From Burkholderiaceae bacterium (GTDB lineage Bacteria > Pseudomonadota > Gammaproteobacteria > Burkholderiales > Burkholderiaceae_C): 64,000 nt of DNA. The stretch covers positions 21,417 to 85,416 of the forward strand of contig JACKLO010000024.1 of the NCBI GenBank assembly GCA_024235915.1, read 5' to 3'. The position numbers were made by a program, and so were the translations under genes. This document shows positions 41,760 through 51,987 of this stretch, piece by piece (position 1 is the first letter of the stretch; every line of letters starts with the position of its first letter). Under the pieces are notes generated by a model. That model saw only the letters and a program-made list of their open reading frames with translations. It did no database searches and was not told where the DNA came from.

Positions 41760-42851
41760 ATGACCTTCAGAAAAGAACCCCAACATCGCCACGGCCAGGC
41801 GGCCACCACCGCGGTGCTGCTCGTCAATCTGGGCACACCCGACGCGCCGACGGCGCCGGCGCTGCGCCGCTACCTCGCCGAGTTCCTCAGCGACCCGCGG
41901 GTCGTCGAGATCCCACGCCTGGCGTGGTGGCCGATCCTGCACGGCATCATCCTCAATACTCGGCCGGCCAAGTCGGCGGCGAAGTACGCCACGGTCTGGA
42001 CGCCAGAGGGATCGCCACTGGCCGTCTGGACGCAGCGCCAGGCCGAAGGCCTGCAACGGCTGCTGGACGAGCGCGGCCATCACGTGCTCGTCCGCCCAGC
42101 CATGCGCTACGGTCAACCGGCGATCCCGGACGTACTCGACCAACTGCGCGCCGAAGGTGCCACCCGCGTGCTGGTGTTGCCGATGTACCCGCAATACGCG
42201 GCCGCCACCACCGCCAGCGTCGGGGACAAGGTGGGCCAGTGGCTGGCCGGCGCGCGGCGCGTGCCGGAGATGCGCTTCGTGGCGGAGTACGCCGACGACG
42301 CCGGCTACATCGGCGCGCTGGCGGCCCGCGTGCGCGAACATTGGGCGCAGCATGGCGAGCCCGAACGGCTGGTGCTCAGCTTCCACGGCGTGCCACACCG
42401 CTCGCTGCTGCTCGGCGACCCCTACCACTGCCAGTGCCACGTCACCGCACGCCTGCTCGGCCAGGCGTTGGGGCTCGCCCCGCAGCGTCTGCTGGTCACC
42501 TTCCAGAGCCGATTCGGCAAGGCGCGCTGGCTCGAGCCCTACACCGAGCCCACGCTGCGCCAGTTGGCGGCCAGCGGGGTGAAACGTGTGGACGTGATGT
42601 GCCCGGGCTTCGTGGCCGACTGCCTGGAGACACTGGAGGAGATCGGCCAGGAGGTGCGCGACGCCTTCCTCGAATCCGGCGGCGAGACCTTCCACTACAT
42701 CGACTGTCTCAATGCCCGACCGGACTGGCTGGCGGCGCTGGCCCACCTGGCCGAACGCCACCTGCAGGGCTGGGACACCCGTCAGGGCCCGGACGCCACG
42801 GCCCTGGCCGCGCAGCGCGACCGTGCGCTCGCCCTCGGCGCGCCAGACTGA
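41760..42851 (+). CDS. hemH: Ferrochelatase
   Basis: 363-residue enzyme that inserts Fe(2+) into protoporphyrin IX in the last step of haem synthesis. LVNLGTPDAPT near the start, FHGVPHRSLLLGDPY with the catalytic His near 210, and PGFVADCLETLEEI with the conserved Glu near 285 are diagnostic. ATG 41760 lies nine bases after the response regulator gene. It starts the hemH-hslR-grpE-dnaK-dnaJ order seen in related bacteria. The following 242 bases (42852-43093) contain no gene or hairpin that I can support. Confidence 0.95.
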   Translation: MTFRKEPQHRHGQAATTAVLLVNLGTPDAPTAPALRRYLAEFLSDPRVVEIPRLAWWPILHGIILNTRPAKSAAKYATVWTPEGSPLAVWTQRQAEGLQRLLDERGHHVLVRPAMRYGQPAIPDVLDQLRAEGATRVLVLPMYPQYAAATTASVGDKVGQWLAGARRVPEMRFVAEYADDAGYIGALAARVREHWAQHGEPERLVLSFHGVPHRSLLLGDPYHCQCHVTARLLGQALGLAPQRLLVTFQSRFGKARWLEPYTEPTLRQLAASGVKRVDVMCPGFVADCLETLEEIGQEVRDAFLESGGETFHYIDCLNARPDWLAALAHLAERHLQGWDTRQGPDATALAAQRDRALALGAPD

Positions 42852-43093
42852 GCAAGGCGCACCGCCGATCCTTCAACGCCGTCACGGCTGCACCGCCTTC
42901 CACCGTGCCGCTCGCCGAAGCGGGGGCCGATCGGCGCGCCCGGGAAGTCCGGCAGATTCCGAAGCCCGGCCATCAGCCCGCTGGTCGCCAAATCGCTGGG
43001 CGGCATGTTGACGTTGGACAATCGACGGGACCATGGCCACGCCGTCGGCTTTGACGCTGTTGTGCCCCTGCCGCCGGCGACCCACCCCACTGC

Positions 43094-43522
43094 ATGACCG
43101 AACTGCCGCTCACCGACCGACTCCGCCTCGACAAATGGCTCTGGGCCGCGCGCTTCTACAAGACGCGGGCACTGGCCGCCGACGAGGTGGACAAGGGGCG
43201 GGTGCGCGTGAACGGCCAGCCGGCCAAACCGGCACGCGAGCTGAAGGCGGGTGACCAGGTGGAGATCCGCCAGGACCAGGTCTGGCGCTGCGTCGAGGTG
43301 CGCGCGCTGTCGGCCATCCGCGGCCCGGCGCCGCTGGCCCAGGGCCTGTACGCCGAAACCGCCGACAGCCTGGCGGCTCGGGCCAAGGCGGCCGAGGCCC
43401 GCCGGCTCGCTGGCGAGCCGGCCTTGGCCATCGCCCAGGGCCGGCCGACCAAGCGTGACGGGCGCGACCTGCGCGGGCTGCGAGACTGGCAGCGCTGGAG
43501 CGCCTCCATCGACGACGAATGA
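43094..43522 (+). CDS. hslR: Ribosome-associated heat shock protein Hsp15 (S4 RNA-binding domain)
   Basis: 142-residue S4-domain protein. RLDKWLWAARFYKTRALAAD (11-30) is the Hsp15 signature and VNGQPAKPARELKAGD the second half of the S4 fold; a basic C-terminal tail (RPTKRDGRDLRG) follows, as in the family. Hsp15 binds the 50S subunit carrying a nascent chain and helps recycle it after heat shock. The position directly before grpE supports the call. ATG 43094 has no clear ribosome binding site. Confidence 0.92.
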   Translation: MTELPLTDRLRLDKWLWAARFYKTRALAADEVDKGRVRVNGQPAKPARELKAGDQVEIRQDQVWRCVEVRALSAIRGPAPLAQGLYAETADSLAARAKAAEARRLAGEPALAIAQGRPTKRDGRDLRGLRDWQRWSASIDDE

Positions 43523-43569
43523 GCCCTGGGGGCGGCCCACCCCATCGGCCCGGCCCGGCAAAGACCCCT

Positions 43570-43597
43570 CTTGAAACCCTGGAAAGCGGCCCCATGT
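43570..43597 (+). promoter_or_regulatory. Sigma-32 heat-shock promoter upstream of grpE
   Basis: CTTGAAA (43570-43576), 13 bases, CCCCATGT (43590-43597) matches the sigma-32 consensus CTTGAAA-N11-16-CCCCATNT exactly. Transcription should start near 43604. The ATG inside the -10 is therefore not the grpE start. Confidence 0.88.
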
Positions 43598-43629
43598 GCC
43601 CGGGCATGACCGCGCAGCCTTCTTCAGAC

Positions 43630-44181
43630 ATGCACCCTCAAGACCCCCAGACCCCCGATCCGCAGGCGTCCACCGCCCCCGAAGCTGGCGCCGGCATGGC
43701 CACGCCGACCGTCGACTTCGCCGCCGACACCGCCGCCGAACTGGCGGCGCTGCAGGCCAAACACGCGGAGATGGCCGACGCCTACCTGCGCGCCAAGGCC
43801 GAGGCCGAGAACACCCGCCGCCGGGCCGACGAGGAGATGGCCAAGGCGCGCAAGTTCGCGGTCGAGTCCTTTGCCGAAAGCCTGCTGCCGGTGACCGACA
43901 GCCTGGAGGCGGCCATCGCCATCCCAGACGCCACCGCGGCCCAGGTGCTTGAAGGCGTGCACGCCACGCTGCGCCAGTTGCAGGCGGCGCTGGAGCGCCA
44001 CAAGGTGGTGCCGATCGCACCGCCGGCCGGCACCAAGTTCGACCCCCACCACCACCAGGCCATCAGCATGGTGCCGGCCGACCAGGAGGCCAACACCGTG
44101 GTCGCCGTGCTGCAGAAGGGCTACCTGATCGCCGACCGCGTGCTGCGGCCGGCGCTGGTCACGGTGGCCGCGCCGAAATGA
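43630..44181 (+). CDS. grpE: Nucleotide exchange factor GrpE
   Basis: 183-residue DnaK co-chaperone that releases ADP from DnaK. The coiled-coil (AELAALQAKHAEMADAYLRA, about 36-60) and the conserved RKFAVESFAESLLPVTDSLE and GTKFDPHHHQAISMVPAD blocks are present. I chose ATG 43630 because upstream candidates at 43594 and 43606 lie in or next to the sigma-32 promoter start site. No strong ribosome binding site precedes it. The N-terminus to about residue 35 is Pro/Ala-rich and probably disordered. Confidence 0.95.
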   Translation: MHPQDPQTPDPQASTAPEAGAGMATPTVDFAADTAAELAALQAKHAEMADAYLRAKAEAENTRRRADEEMAKARKFAVESFAESLLPVTDSLEAAIAIPDATAAQVLEGVHATLRQLQAALERHKVVPIAPPAGTKFDPHHHQAISMVPADQEANTVVAVLQKGYLIADRVLRPALVTVAAPK

Positions 44182-44201
44182 TCAAAACGCTGGCCAGGTG
44201 A

Positions 44202-44229
44202 CTTGAAACCCGGCGAGTTATCCACAGAT
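44202..44229 (+). promoter_or_regulatory. Partial sigma-32-like promoter upstream of dnaK
   Basis: A perfect -35 element CTTGAAA (44202-44208) is followed 13 bases later by CCACAGAT, which matches CCCCATNT poorly. It may be a weak heat-shock promoter giving dnaK an extra message beside the grpE one. Confidence 0.4.
44218..44226 (+). promoter_or_regulatory. Perfect DnaA-box match (TTATCCACA)
   Basis: The nine-base consensus TTATCCACA lies between grpE and dnaK. I saw no further box beside it and no AT-rich region, so it is not an origin. It may be a single regulatory DnaA site or a chance match. Confidence 0.4.
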
Positions 44230-44267
44230 TCCAGACAACCGAATTCCAGCTTCAGGAGCCAATCAAC

Positions 44268-46208
<1,941 letters not shown>

Positions 46209-46213
46209 CGTGG

Positions 46214-46232
46214 CCGGCGGGCCGGGGGCCCG
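46214..46232 (+). repeat. Eight-base hairpin in the dnaK-dnaJ gap
   Basis: GGCGGGCC, loop GGG, GGCCCGCC is a perfect G+C-only stem right after the dnaK stop. No U-run follows. It may stabilise the dnaK message or attenuate dnaJ, since dnaK is normally made in excess. Confidence 0.55.
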
Positions 46233-46323
46233 CCGCTTGCATGCGCCGCGTGCGCGCGCCAGGTCCGCCTGACGTGCCCCGCGGCGGCTTCGTTTCCAGC
46301 GTTACCAGCATACGGACCCACTG

Positions 46324-47478
46324 ATGGCCAAACGCGACTACTACGACATCCTCGGCGTGCCCAAGAACGCCTCCGAGGACGACATCAAGAAGGCCTACCG
46401 CAAGCTGGCCATGAAGTACCACCCTGACCGCAACCAGGGTGACGACGCCAAGAAGGCCGAGGAGAAGTTCAAGGAGGCCAAGGAGGCCTACGAGATCCTC
46501 TCCGAGGCCCCCAAGCGCGCGGCCTACGACCAGTACGGCCACGCGGGTGTCGACCCCAACATGGCCAGTGGCCGTGGCGGCCCTGGCGCGGAAGGTTTTG
46601 GCGGCTTTGCCGAGGCCTTTGGCGACATCTTCGGCGACATCTTCGGCGGCCAGGGTGGTGGCGGCGGCCGGCGCGGTGGTGGCGGCCAGCAGGTCTACCG
46701 CGGCGCCGACCTCAGCTACGCGATGGAGATCACGCTGGAGGAAGCCGCCAACGGCAAGGACACGCAGATCCGCATCCCGAGCTGGGACAGCTGCGAAACC
46801 TGCCACGGCAGCGGCGCCAAGCCCGGCACCCAGCCCAAGACCTGCCCCAGCTGCAATGGCAGCGGTACGGTGCACCTGCGCCAGGGCTTCTTCAGCATCC
46901 AGCAGACCTGCCCGCACTGCCATGGCACCGGCAAGATCATTCCCGAGCCCTGCACGACCTGCCACGGTGCCGGCAAGATCAAGCGCCAGAAGACGCTGGA
47001 GGTGAAGATCCCCGCCGGTATCAACGAAGGCATGCGTATCCGTTCGGCCGGCAATGGCGAGCCAGGCACCAATGGCGGGCCCCCGGGAGACCTGTACATC
47101 GAGATCCGTATGAAGGCCCACGAGGTCTTCGAGCGAGACGGCGATGACCTGCATTGCACCGTGCCCGTGGGCCTGACCACGGCGGCGCTCGGCGGCACCA
47201 TCGAGGTCCCCACGCTCGGTGGCAAGGCGGAGATCGAACTGCCGGAAGGCACCCAGCACGGCAAGACATTCCGCCTGCGCGGCAAGGGCATCAAGGGCAT
47301 CCGCTCCAGCTACCCTGGTGACCTGTACTGCCACGTGACGGTGGAGACACCGGTCAAGCTGACCGAGCACCAGCGCAAGCTGCTGAAGGAACTGGAAGAG
47401 TCGTTCAGCAAGGCCGGCGACCGGCACTCGCCCAACGCCAAGAGCTGGACCGACCGCGTCAAGGACCTGTTCAAGTAG
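46324..47478 (+). CDS. dnaJ: Co-chaperone DnaJ (Hsp40)
   Basis: 384-residue DnaK co-chaperone. The J-domain has the HPD motif in KYHPDRN (about 33-35), then a Gly/Phe-rich linker (about 80-125) with GGFAEAFGDIFGDIFGG, four zinc repeats C-X-X-C-X-G-X-G (CETCHGSG, CPSCNGSG, CPHCHGTG, CTTCHGAG) and the C-terminal peptide-binding domain. All four zinc motifs are intact. ATG 46324 begins after the 115-base gap with the hairpin. Confidence 0.97.
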   Translation: MAKRDYYDILGVPKNASEDDIKKAYRKLAMKYHPDRNQGDDAKKAEEKFKEAKEAYEILSEAPKRAAYDQYGHAGVDPNMASGRGGPGAEGFGGFAEAFGDIFGDIFGGQGGGGGRRGGGGQQVYRGADLSYAMEITLEEAANGKDTQIRIPSWDSCETCHGSGAKPGTQPKTCPSCNGSGTVHLRQGFFSIQQTCPHCHGTGKIIPEPCTTCHGAGKIKRQKTLEVKIPAGINEGMRIRSAGNGEPGTNGGPPGDLYIEIRMKAHEVFERDGDDLHCTVPVGLTTAALGGTIEVPTLGGKAEIELPEGTQHGKTFRLRGKGIKGIRSSYPGDLYCHVTVETPVKLTEHQRKLLKELEESFSKAGDRHSPNAKSWTDRVKDLFK

Positions 47479-47493
47479 CGGTTCGTCACAACC

Positions 47494-47516
47494 GGTGCGC
47501 TCAAGTGTGGCGCACC
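47494..47516 (+). terminator. Hairpin after dnaJ, possible terminator
   Basis: GGTGCGC and GCGCACC form a seven-base stem with a nine-base loop, 16 bases after the dnaJ stop. It lacks a U-run, so factor-independent termination is doubtful. Confidence 0.35.
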
Positions 47517-47592
47517 AGCGGCCGATAGTTCCCGGACGATGCCCCGGCGCAACTGCCGTGGCGTCCCTTTGTCCAACCCGGGAACCGCCGCC

Positions 47593-49305
47593 ATGATGAT
47601 GCTAGATCGCGACATCGACAGCGCCTGCGCACTCGTGATCGACGGCAACCCGACGTCACGCAGCATCCTGACGAGCCAGCTGCGTGACATGGGTGTCGGC
47701 CAGGTCGCGCAGGCCACGCGCCTGTCCGACGGCCGCAACAAGCTCGAGGCACGCCGTTACGACATCGTCGTCTGCGAGCAGACCTTCCCCGGCGACGACC
47801 AGAAGGGCCAGGAACTGCTGGACGACCTGCGGCGCAGCAACCTGCTGCCCTACTCCACCGTGTTCGTGATGGTCACCGGCGAGGCGCGCTACGAGCATGT
47901 GGCCGAAGCGGCCGAATCGGCGCTGGACTGCTACCTGCTCAAACCGTACGCCGCCAGCACGCTGTCCGACCGGCTGCAGCAGGCCCGCCATCGCAAACGT
48001 GTGCTCGGGCAGATCTTCGCCGCCGTCGAGAGCGACCAGTTCGAACTCGCGGCCAAGCTGTGCCTGGACCGGTTCGCCACGCGTGGCGAATACTGGCTCT
48101 ACGCCGCGCGCATCGGGGCCGAACTGTTGCTGCGCATCGGCCGTCACGAGATGGCGACCAAGCTCTACACCGCCATCATCGAGGCCAAGGCCGTGCCCTG
48201 GGCCAAGCTCGGGGTGGCGCGCGCTCAAGTGGATGCAGGGCGATTGGAATCCGCCCGCCGCACGCTGGACGAACTCACGGCCGCCGAGCCCGACTATGCC
48301 GACGCCTGGGACGTGATGGGCCGCGTGCAAATCGAGCAGGGCCAGTTCGAGGAGGCCCTGGAGACCTACCGCAAGGCCGCGGCGATCACGCCGAACTCCA
48401 TCCCCCGCCTGCAGAAGCAAGGCATGCTGGCCTACTACATGGGCCAGACGGCCGAAGCCGACAAGCTGCTTGACCGCGCAACGCTGCTGGGCATCAGTTC
48501 GAAGATGTTCGACCAGCAGTCGCTGGTGGTGCTGGCCTTTGCCCGCTTCCAGGCCAAGGATGGCAAGGGCCTGCAGCGCTGCCGCGAGAACCTGGATTTC
48601 CTCGCCGAACGTGAGGAGGCCACGCCGCGTGTGCAACGCTTCCGTCGTGTGGCCGTGGCACTCGACCACCTGATGGCCAAAAGGCTATCGGTCGGTCTGG
48701 AGGCCGTGCAGGACCTGGCCGCCGAACGCGACGACCCGACACTGGACGTGGAGGGTGCCTGCAATCTGCTGAGCCTGCTGGCCGAATTGGCCGCCGGTGA
48801 ACTGAAGCTCGACGGGATGGAGAGCTGGGTCGACCGCATCGGCGTGCGGTTCTCGACATCGCGCGCGGTATCGGAACTGCTCACGCGTTCTGCGGCGCGC
48901 CACCCGCCTTTTGCAGACATCGTGACGCAGACCCACGCCAAGGTGCTGGCCATGTCCGAGGAGGCCATGAACCACGCACTCGAAGGCGACCCCGCCACGG
49001 CGGTGCGCAAGCTGCTGGTACATGCCGAAGCCACACTGAACGTCAAGCTGGTGGACACCGCCAAGCTGACCTTGCAGCGCCACCGCGTCAAGATCGAAGA
49101 CGCCGACGCGCTGGATGAGCGCATCGCGGCCATGCGCGAGCGTTACGCCGCTTCCTGGGCAGCGCCTCGCCTTGGCCAGGGCACACGCGCCGCTGGTGGC
49201 GTGACGCTGCGGGACGGCAGCCCGGCCGCGCAGACGATGGCCCGCGAATCCATCGCCGCCGTCAGAACAGACTTGCCTGCCCCGGCTGACGCGGCGGCGA
49301 CCTGA
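47593..49305 (+). CDS. Receiver-like domain fused to tetratricopeptide repeats
   Basis: 571-residue cytoplasmic protein. Residues 10-130 form a receiver fold: ALVIDGNPTSR with D17, the switch Thr T95 in VMVTGEARY and the Lys K117 in CYLLKPY, but the phosphoacceptor position in IVVCEQTFPGDD is Glu (E62). Residues 135-330 are TPR-like helices, one repeat being clear in AWDVMGRVQIEQGQFEEALE. The rest is helical and unassigned. Related proteins act as scaffold or adaptor regulators. The first of three consecutive ATG codons is used; GGGAA lies ten bases before it. The last 44 bases overlap the radical SAM gene on the other strand. Confidence 0.82.
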   Translation: MMMLDRDIDSACALVIDGNPTSRSILTSQLRDMGVGQVAQATRLSDGRNKLEARRYDIVVCEQTFPGDDQKGQELLDDLRRSNLLPYSTVFVMVTGEARYEHVAEAAESALDCYLLKPYAASTLSDRLQQARHRKRVLGQIFAAVESDQFELAAKLCLDRFATRGEYWLYAARIGAELLLRIGRHEMATKLYTAIIEAKAVPWAKLGVARAQVDAGRLESARRTLDELTAAEPDYADAWDVMGRVQIEQGQFEEALETYRKAAAITPNSIPRLQKQGMLAYYMGQTAEADKLLDRATLLGISSKMFDQQSLVVLAFARFQAKDGKGLQRCRENLDFLAEREEATPRVQRFRRVAVALDHLMAKRLSVGLEAVQDLAAERDDPTLDVEGACNLLSLLAELAAGELKLDGMESWVDRIGVRFSTSRAVSELLTRSAARHPPFADIVTQTHAKVLAMSEEAMNHALEGDPATAVRKLLVHAEATLNVKLVDTAKLTLQRHRVKIEDADALDERIAAMRERYAASWAAPRLGQGTRAAGGVTLRDGSPAAQTMARESIAAVRTDLPAPADAAAT

Positions 49306-50377
49306 ACGCCGACGCGTCCAGCGGCGCCTTCTCTCGATTCAAGTCCAACCGCAGGCAGGCCTTGCGGAATCGCCGACGCAGCAGCTGCGCCCAGACGCCC
49401 TCGCCCGTCATCCGGCTGCCGAAACGGGCGTCGTTGTCGAGCCCGCCGCGCATGTCGCGCAACCGCGCCATGATGCGCGCCGCGCGGTCAGGCACATGCT
49501 GCTGCAGCCAATGCTGGAAGAGCGGGCTGACCTCCCAGGGAAGGCGCAGCACGATGCAGAAGGCCGACGTGGCGCCGGCGTCGCGCGCCGCTTCCAGGAT
49601 GCGTTCCAGCTCCGGCTCGTTGAGGAATGGAATCACCGGCGACACGCTCACGCCCACGGGCACGCCAGCGTCAGACAGGGTGCGCAACACGCGTAGCCGG
49701 CGTTCGGGCGAGGCGGCACGGGGCTCCAGACGTCGTGCCAGTTCAGCGTCCAAGGTGGTGATCGACAGGTAGACCGCAGCCTGGCGCCGAGTTGCCATGG
49801 GGGCGATCAGATCAAGGTCGCGTTCGACGCCGGCGGACTTGGTGATCAACGAGAACGGATGCTGCGCCTCGGCCAGCACCTCGATGACCCCGCGTGTGAT
49901 GCGCAGCCGGCGCTCTGCGGGCTGGTAGGCGTCTGTTGCCGAGCCGATGTTCAGCGAGCGAGGCCGATAGTCGCGTGCGCTCAGCGCCTCGCGCAGTCGG
50001 TCGGCGGCGTTGACCTTGGCGACGATGCGCGTTTCGAAATCCAGCCCCGGCGACAGGTTCAGGTAGCTGTGCGTGGGCCTGGCGTAGCAGTAGATGCAGC
50101 CGTGCTCACAACCGCGATACGGGTTGATGGACAGGTCGAAACCGATGTCCGGCGAGTCATTGGGCGTGAGGATGCTGCGCGCTTGCTCTTCGATGATGTG
50201 CGTGGTCGGTGGTGCAGTTTCTTCCTGCACCGCCTGGTCCAGCGTGCCCCATCCATCGTCGAAGGCTTCGGCCAGGGTGCTGCTGAACCGGTGCTCCAGC
50301 GCCCAGGTCGTGCCCCTCCCCTTGAGCGGCGCGGTCGGCGGCGCCAGAGACGATGGTTGGGGTAGTGGACGAGGCAT
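49262..50377 (-). CDS. PA0069-family radical SAM protein (SplB-like)
   Basis: 371-residue radical S-adenosylmethionine enzyme. CEHGCIYCYARP (C90, C94, C97) supplies the 4Fe-4S cluster, DLSINPYRGCEHGC precedes it, and the end PGQASLF is typical of the family. Members resemble spore photoproduct lyase SplB but their reaction is unknown. ATG 50377 is the start, with no Shine-Dalgarno sequence; a LexA-like box overlaps its upstream edge. This suggests induction by DNA damage and a possible role in DNA repair. Confidence 0.85.
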   Translation of the reverse strand: MPRPLPQPSSLAPPTAPLKGRGTTWALEHRFSSTLAEAFDDGWGTLDQAVQEETAPPTTHIIEEQARSILTPNDSPDIGFDLSINPYRGCEHGCIYCYARPTHSYLNLSPGLDFETRIVAKVNAADRLREALSARDYRPRSLNIGSATDAYQPAERRLRITRGVIEVLAEAQHPFSLITKSAGVERDLDLIAPMATRRQAAVYLSITTLDAELARRLEPRAASPERRLRVLRTLSDAGVPVGVSVSPVIPFLNEPELERILEAARDAGATSAFCIVLRLPWEVSPLFQHWLQQHVPDRAARIMARLRDMRGGLDNDARFGSRMTGEGVWAQLLRRRFRKACLRLDLNREKAPLDASAFRSPPRQPGQASLF

Positions 50378-50378
50378 G

Positions 50379-50394
50379 CTGTATATTCATACAG
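50379..50394 (-). promoter_or_regulatory. LexA (SOS) box upstream of the radical SAM gene
   Basis: CTGTATGAATATACAG (read on the - strand) has perfect CTGT and ACAG ends with an AT-rich eight-base centre and ends one base before the start codon. A TTGACG at 50406-50411, overlapping the dnaB stop codon, sits at a distance suitable for a -35 element, with the -10 inside the LexA box. Confidence 0.8.
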
Positions 50395-50407
50395 TTAACC
50401 CGGTCCG

Positions 50408-51832
50408 TCAATACTCGTTGCCGTACTCTGGCGCCATGTTCTCGAAGCGCGTCAGTGGCTTCAGGAAAGTCAGCTTGGTCGTGCCCACCGGGCCGTTACG
50501 CTGTTTGGCGATGATGATCTCGGTGACACCCGGCTCCTTGCTGGGGTTCGGGCCGTCCATCTTGTTGTAGTAGTCATCGCGGTAGATGAACATGATGACG
50601 TCCGCGTCCTGCTCGATGGCGCCCGACTCCCGCAGGTCGCTCATCATCGGCCGCTTGTCGGTGCGTTGCTCGACGCTGCGGTTGAGCTGCGACAGCGCAA
50701 TCACGGGGCACTGCAGTTCCTTGGCCAGGCCCTTGAGACCCCGGGAGATCTCGCCGAGTTCGGTGGCGCGGTTCTCCTCGCTGCCACCGCTGCCACTCAT
50801 CAACTGCAGGTAGTCGATGACGATCAGGCCCAGCGTGCCGCCGAACTGGCGCGCCATGCGCCGGGCGCGTGCGCGAAGCTCCGCCACGTTCAGGCCCGGC
50901 GTCTCGTCGATGAAGAGCTGCGCCTGCTTGAGCTTGTCCACCGCCTCCGCCAGGCGGCCCCACTCGTCGTCGCCCAGCTTGCCGGTGCGCAGGTGGGTCT
51001 GGTCGATGCGGCCCAGCGAACCTACCAGACGCAGCGCCAGCTGCGCCGCGCCCATTTCCATCGAGAACACGAGCACCGGCAGGCCTTCGTGTACCGCCAC
51101 GTTCTCGGCGATGTTCAACGCAAAGGCGGTCTTGCCCATCGACGGGCGGGCGGCCAGAACGATCAGGTCGCCCTTCTGCAGACCCGCCATGCTGCGATCA
51201 AGGTCGAAGAAGCCGCTGCGCACACCCGTGACGTCCTCGGCGCCGTTCTCCGCCAGTTCCATCACCCGGTCGATCAACGCCACTGCCAGCTTGTCAATGG
51301 CCTGGAAGCCCTGGCGCTGCCGGGCGCCTTCTTCGCCGATGCGCAGGATTTGCGCCTCGGCCTCATCGAGCAGTTGCGCCACCGCGCGGCCCTGCGGGTT
51401 GAAGGCGTTGGTGGCGATCTCGTCGCTGGTGGCGATGAGCTTGCGCAGGATGGCGCGCTCGCGCACGATCTCCGCGTAGCGCCGCAAGTTGGCGGCACTG
51501 GGCACGCTCTGCGCCAGCGCGTTCAGGTAGGCCAGGCCGCCGACATCCTCGCCCTTGCCCAGGCCTTGCAACTGCTCGAAGACCGTGATGACGTCGGCCG
51601 GCTTGCTCGCCGCGATCAAGGTGCCGATGGCGCCGTAGATCAGCCGGTGTTCCAGGCGGTAGAAGTCGCCCTCGGTCAACAGGTCGGCGGCACGGTCCCA
51701 GGCCAGGTTGTCCAGCAGCAGGCCACCGATCACGCTCTGCTCGGCCTCGTTGGAGTGCGGCGGCACGCGCAGGCGCGCCACCTCGTCGTCACGGTCGGCG
51801 CCGTCTTTGCGGGAGGGGCTCAGCAGGGACAT
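50408..51832 (-). CDS. dnaB: Replicative DNA helicase DnaB
   Basis: 474-residue hexameric helicase of the replication fork. The N-terminal domain (VPPHSNEAEQSVIGGLLLD) and a RecA-like motor with Walker A ARPSMGKTAFALN near 225, Walker B IVIDYLQLMS near 325 and the loop with QRNGPVGTTKL near 445 are all standard. No intein is present. It lies downstream of rplI but separated by a terminator, so it probably has its own promoter in the 155-base gap. The ATG 51832 has only a weak AGG before it. Confidence 0.97.
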   Translation of the reverse strand: MSLLSPSRKDGADRDDEVARLRVPPHSNEAEQSVIGGLLLDNLAWDRAADLLTEGDFYRLEHRLIYGAIGTLIAASKPADVITVFEQLQGLGKGEDVGGLAYLNALAQSVPSAANLRRYAEIVRERAILRKLIATSDEIATNAFNPQGRAVAQLLDEAEAQILRIGEEGARQRQGFQAIDKLAVALIDRVMELAENGAEDVTGVRSGFFDLDRSMAGLQKGDLIVLAARPSMGKTAFALNIAENVAVHEGLPVLVFSMEMGAAQLALRLVGSLGRIDQTHLRTGKLGDDEWGRLAEAVDKLKQAQLFIDETPGLNVAELRARARRMARQFGGTLGLIVIDYLQLMSGSGGSEENRATELGEISRGLKGLAKELQCPVIALSQLNRSVEQRTDKRPMMSDLRESGAIEQDADVIMFIYRDDYYNKMDGPNPSKEPGVTEIIIAKQRNGPVGTTKLTFLKPLTRFENMAPEYGNEY

Positions 51833-51885
51833 GGGGACAAACCTGTGGACAGCCAGTGGTCACGGTGGGGACAACGCCGGCCCCG

Positions 51886-51915
51886 AAAAGCAAAGGGCCG
51901 GCGCAAGCCGGCCCT
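51886..51915 (-). terminator. Terminator of the rpsF-rplI operon
   Basis: On the - strand AGGGCCGGC, loop TTGC, GCCGGCCCT is followed by TTGCTTTT. A nine-base perfect stem with a T-rich tail, 72 bases after the rplI stop. A second stem GCCGGC-AGTT-GCCGGC at 51928-51943 lies just before it and could pair as an extra structure. Confidence 0.8.
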
Positions 51916-51987
51916 CTCGGGTGAGGCGCCGGCAACTGCCGGCCCTCGGATCGAGGCAGAGCCCCGAGTGTGCGACAAGCTCGCGCG

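Noticed and set aside
42852..43093. Possible small gene between hemH and hslR
   Set aside because: Frames are short, overlap on both strands, lack ribosome binding sites and look like read-through; no family is recognisable.
44202..44267. Replication origin
   Set aside because: A single DnaA box without neighbouring boxes, an AT-rich unwinding region or dnaA/dnaN genes does not make an origin.
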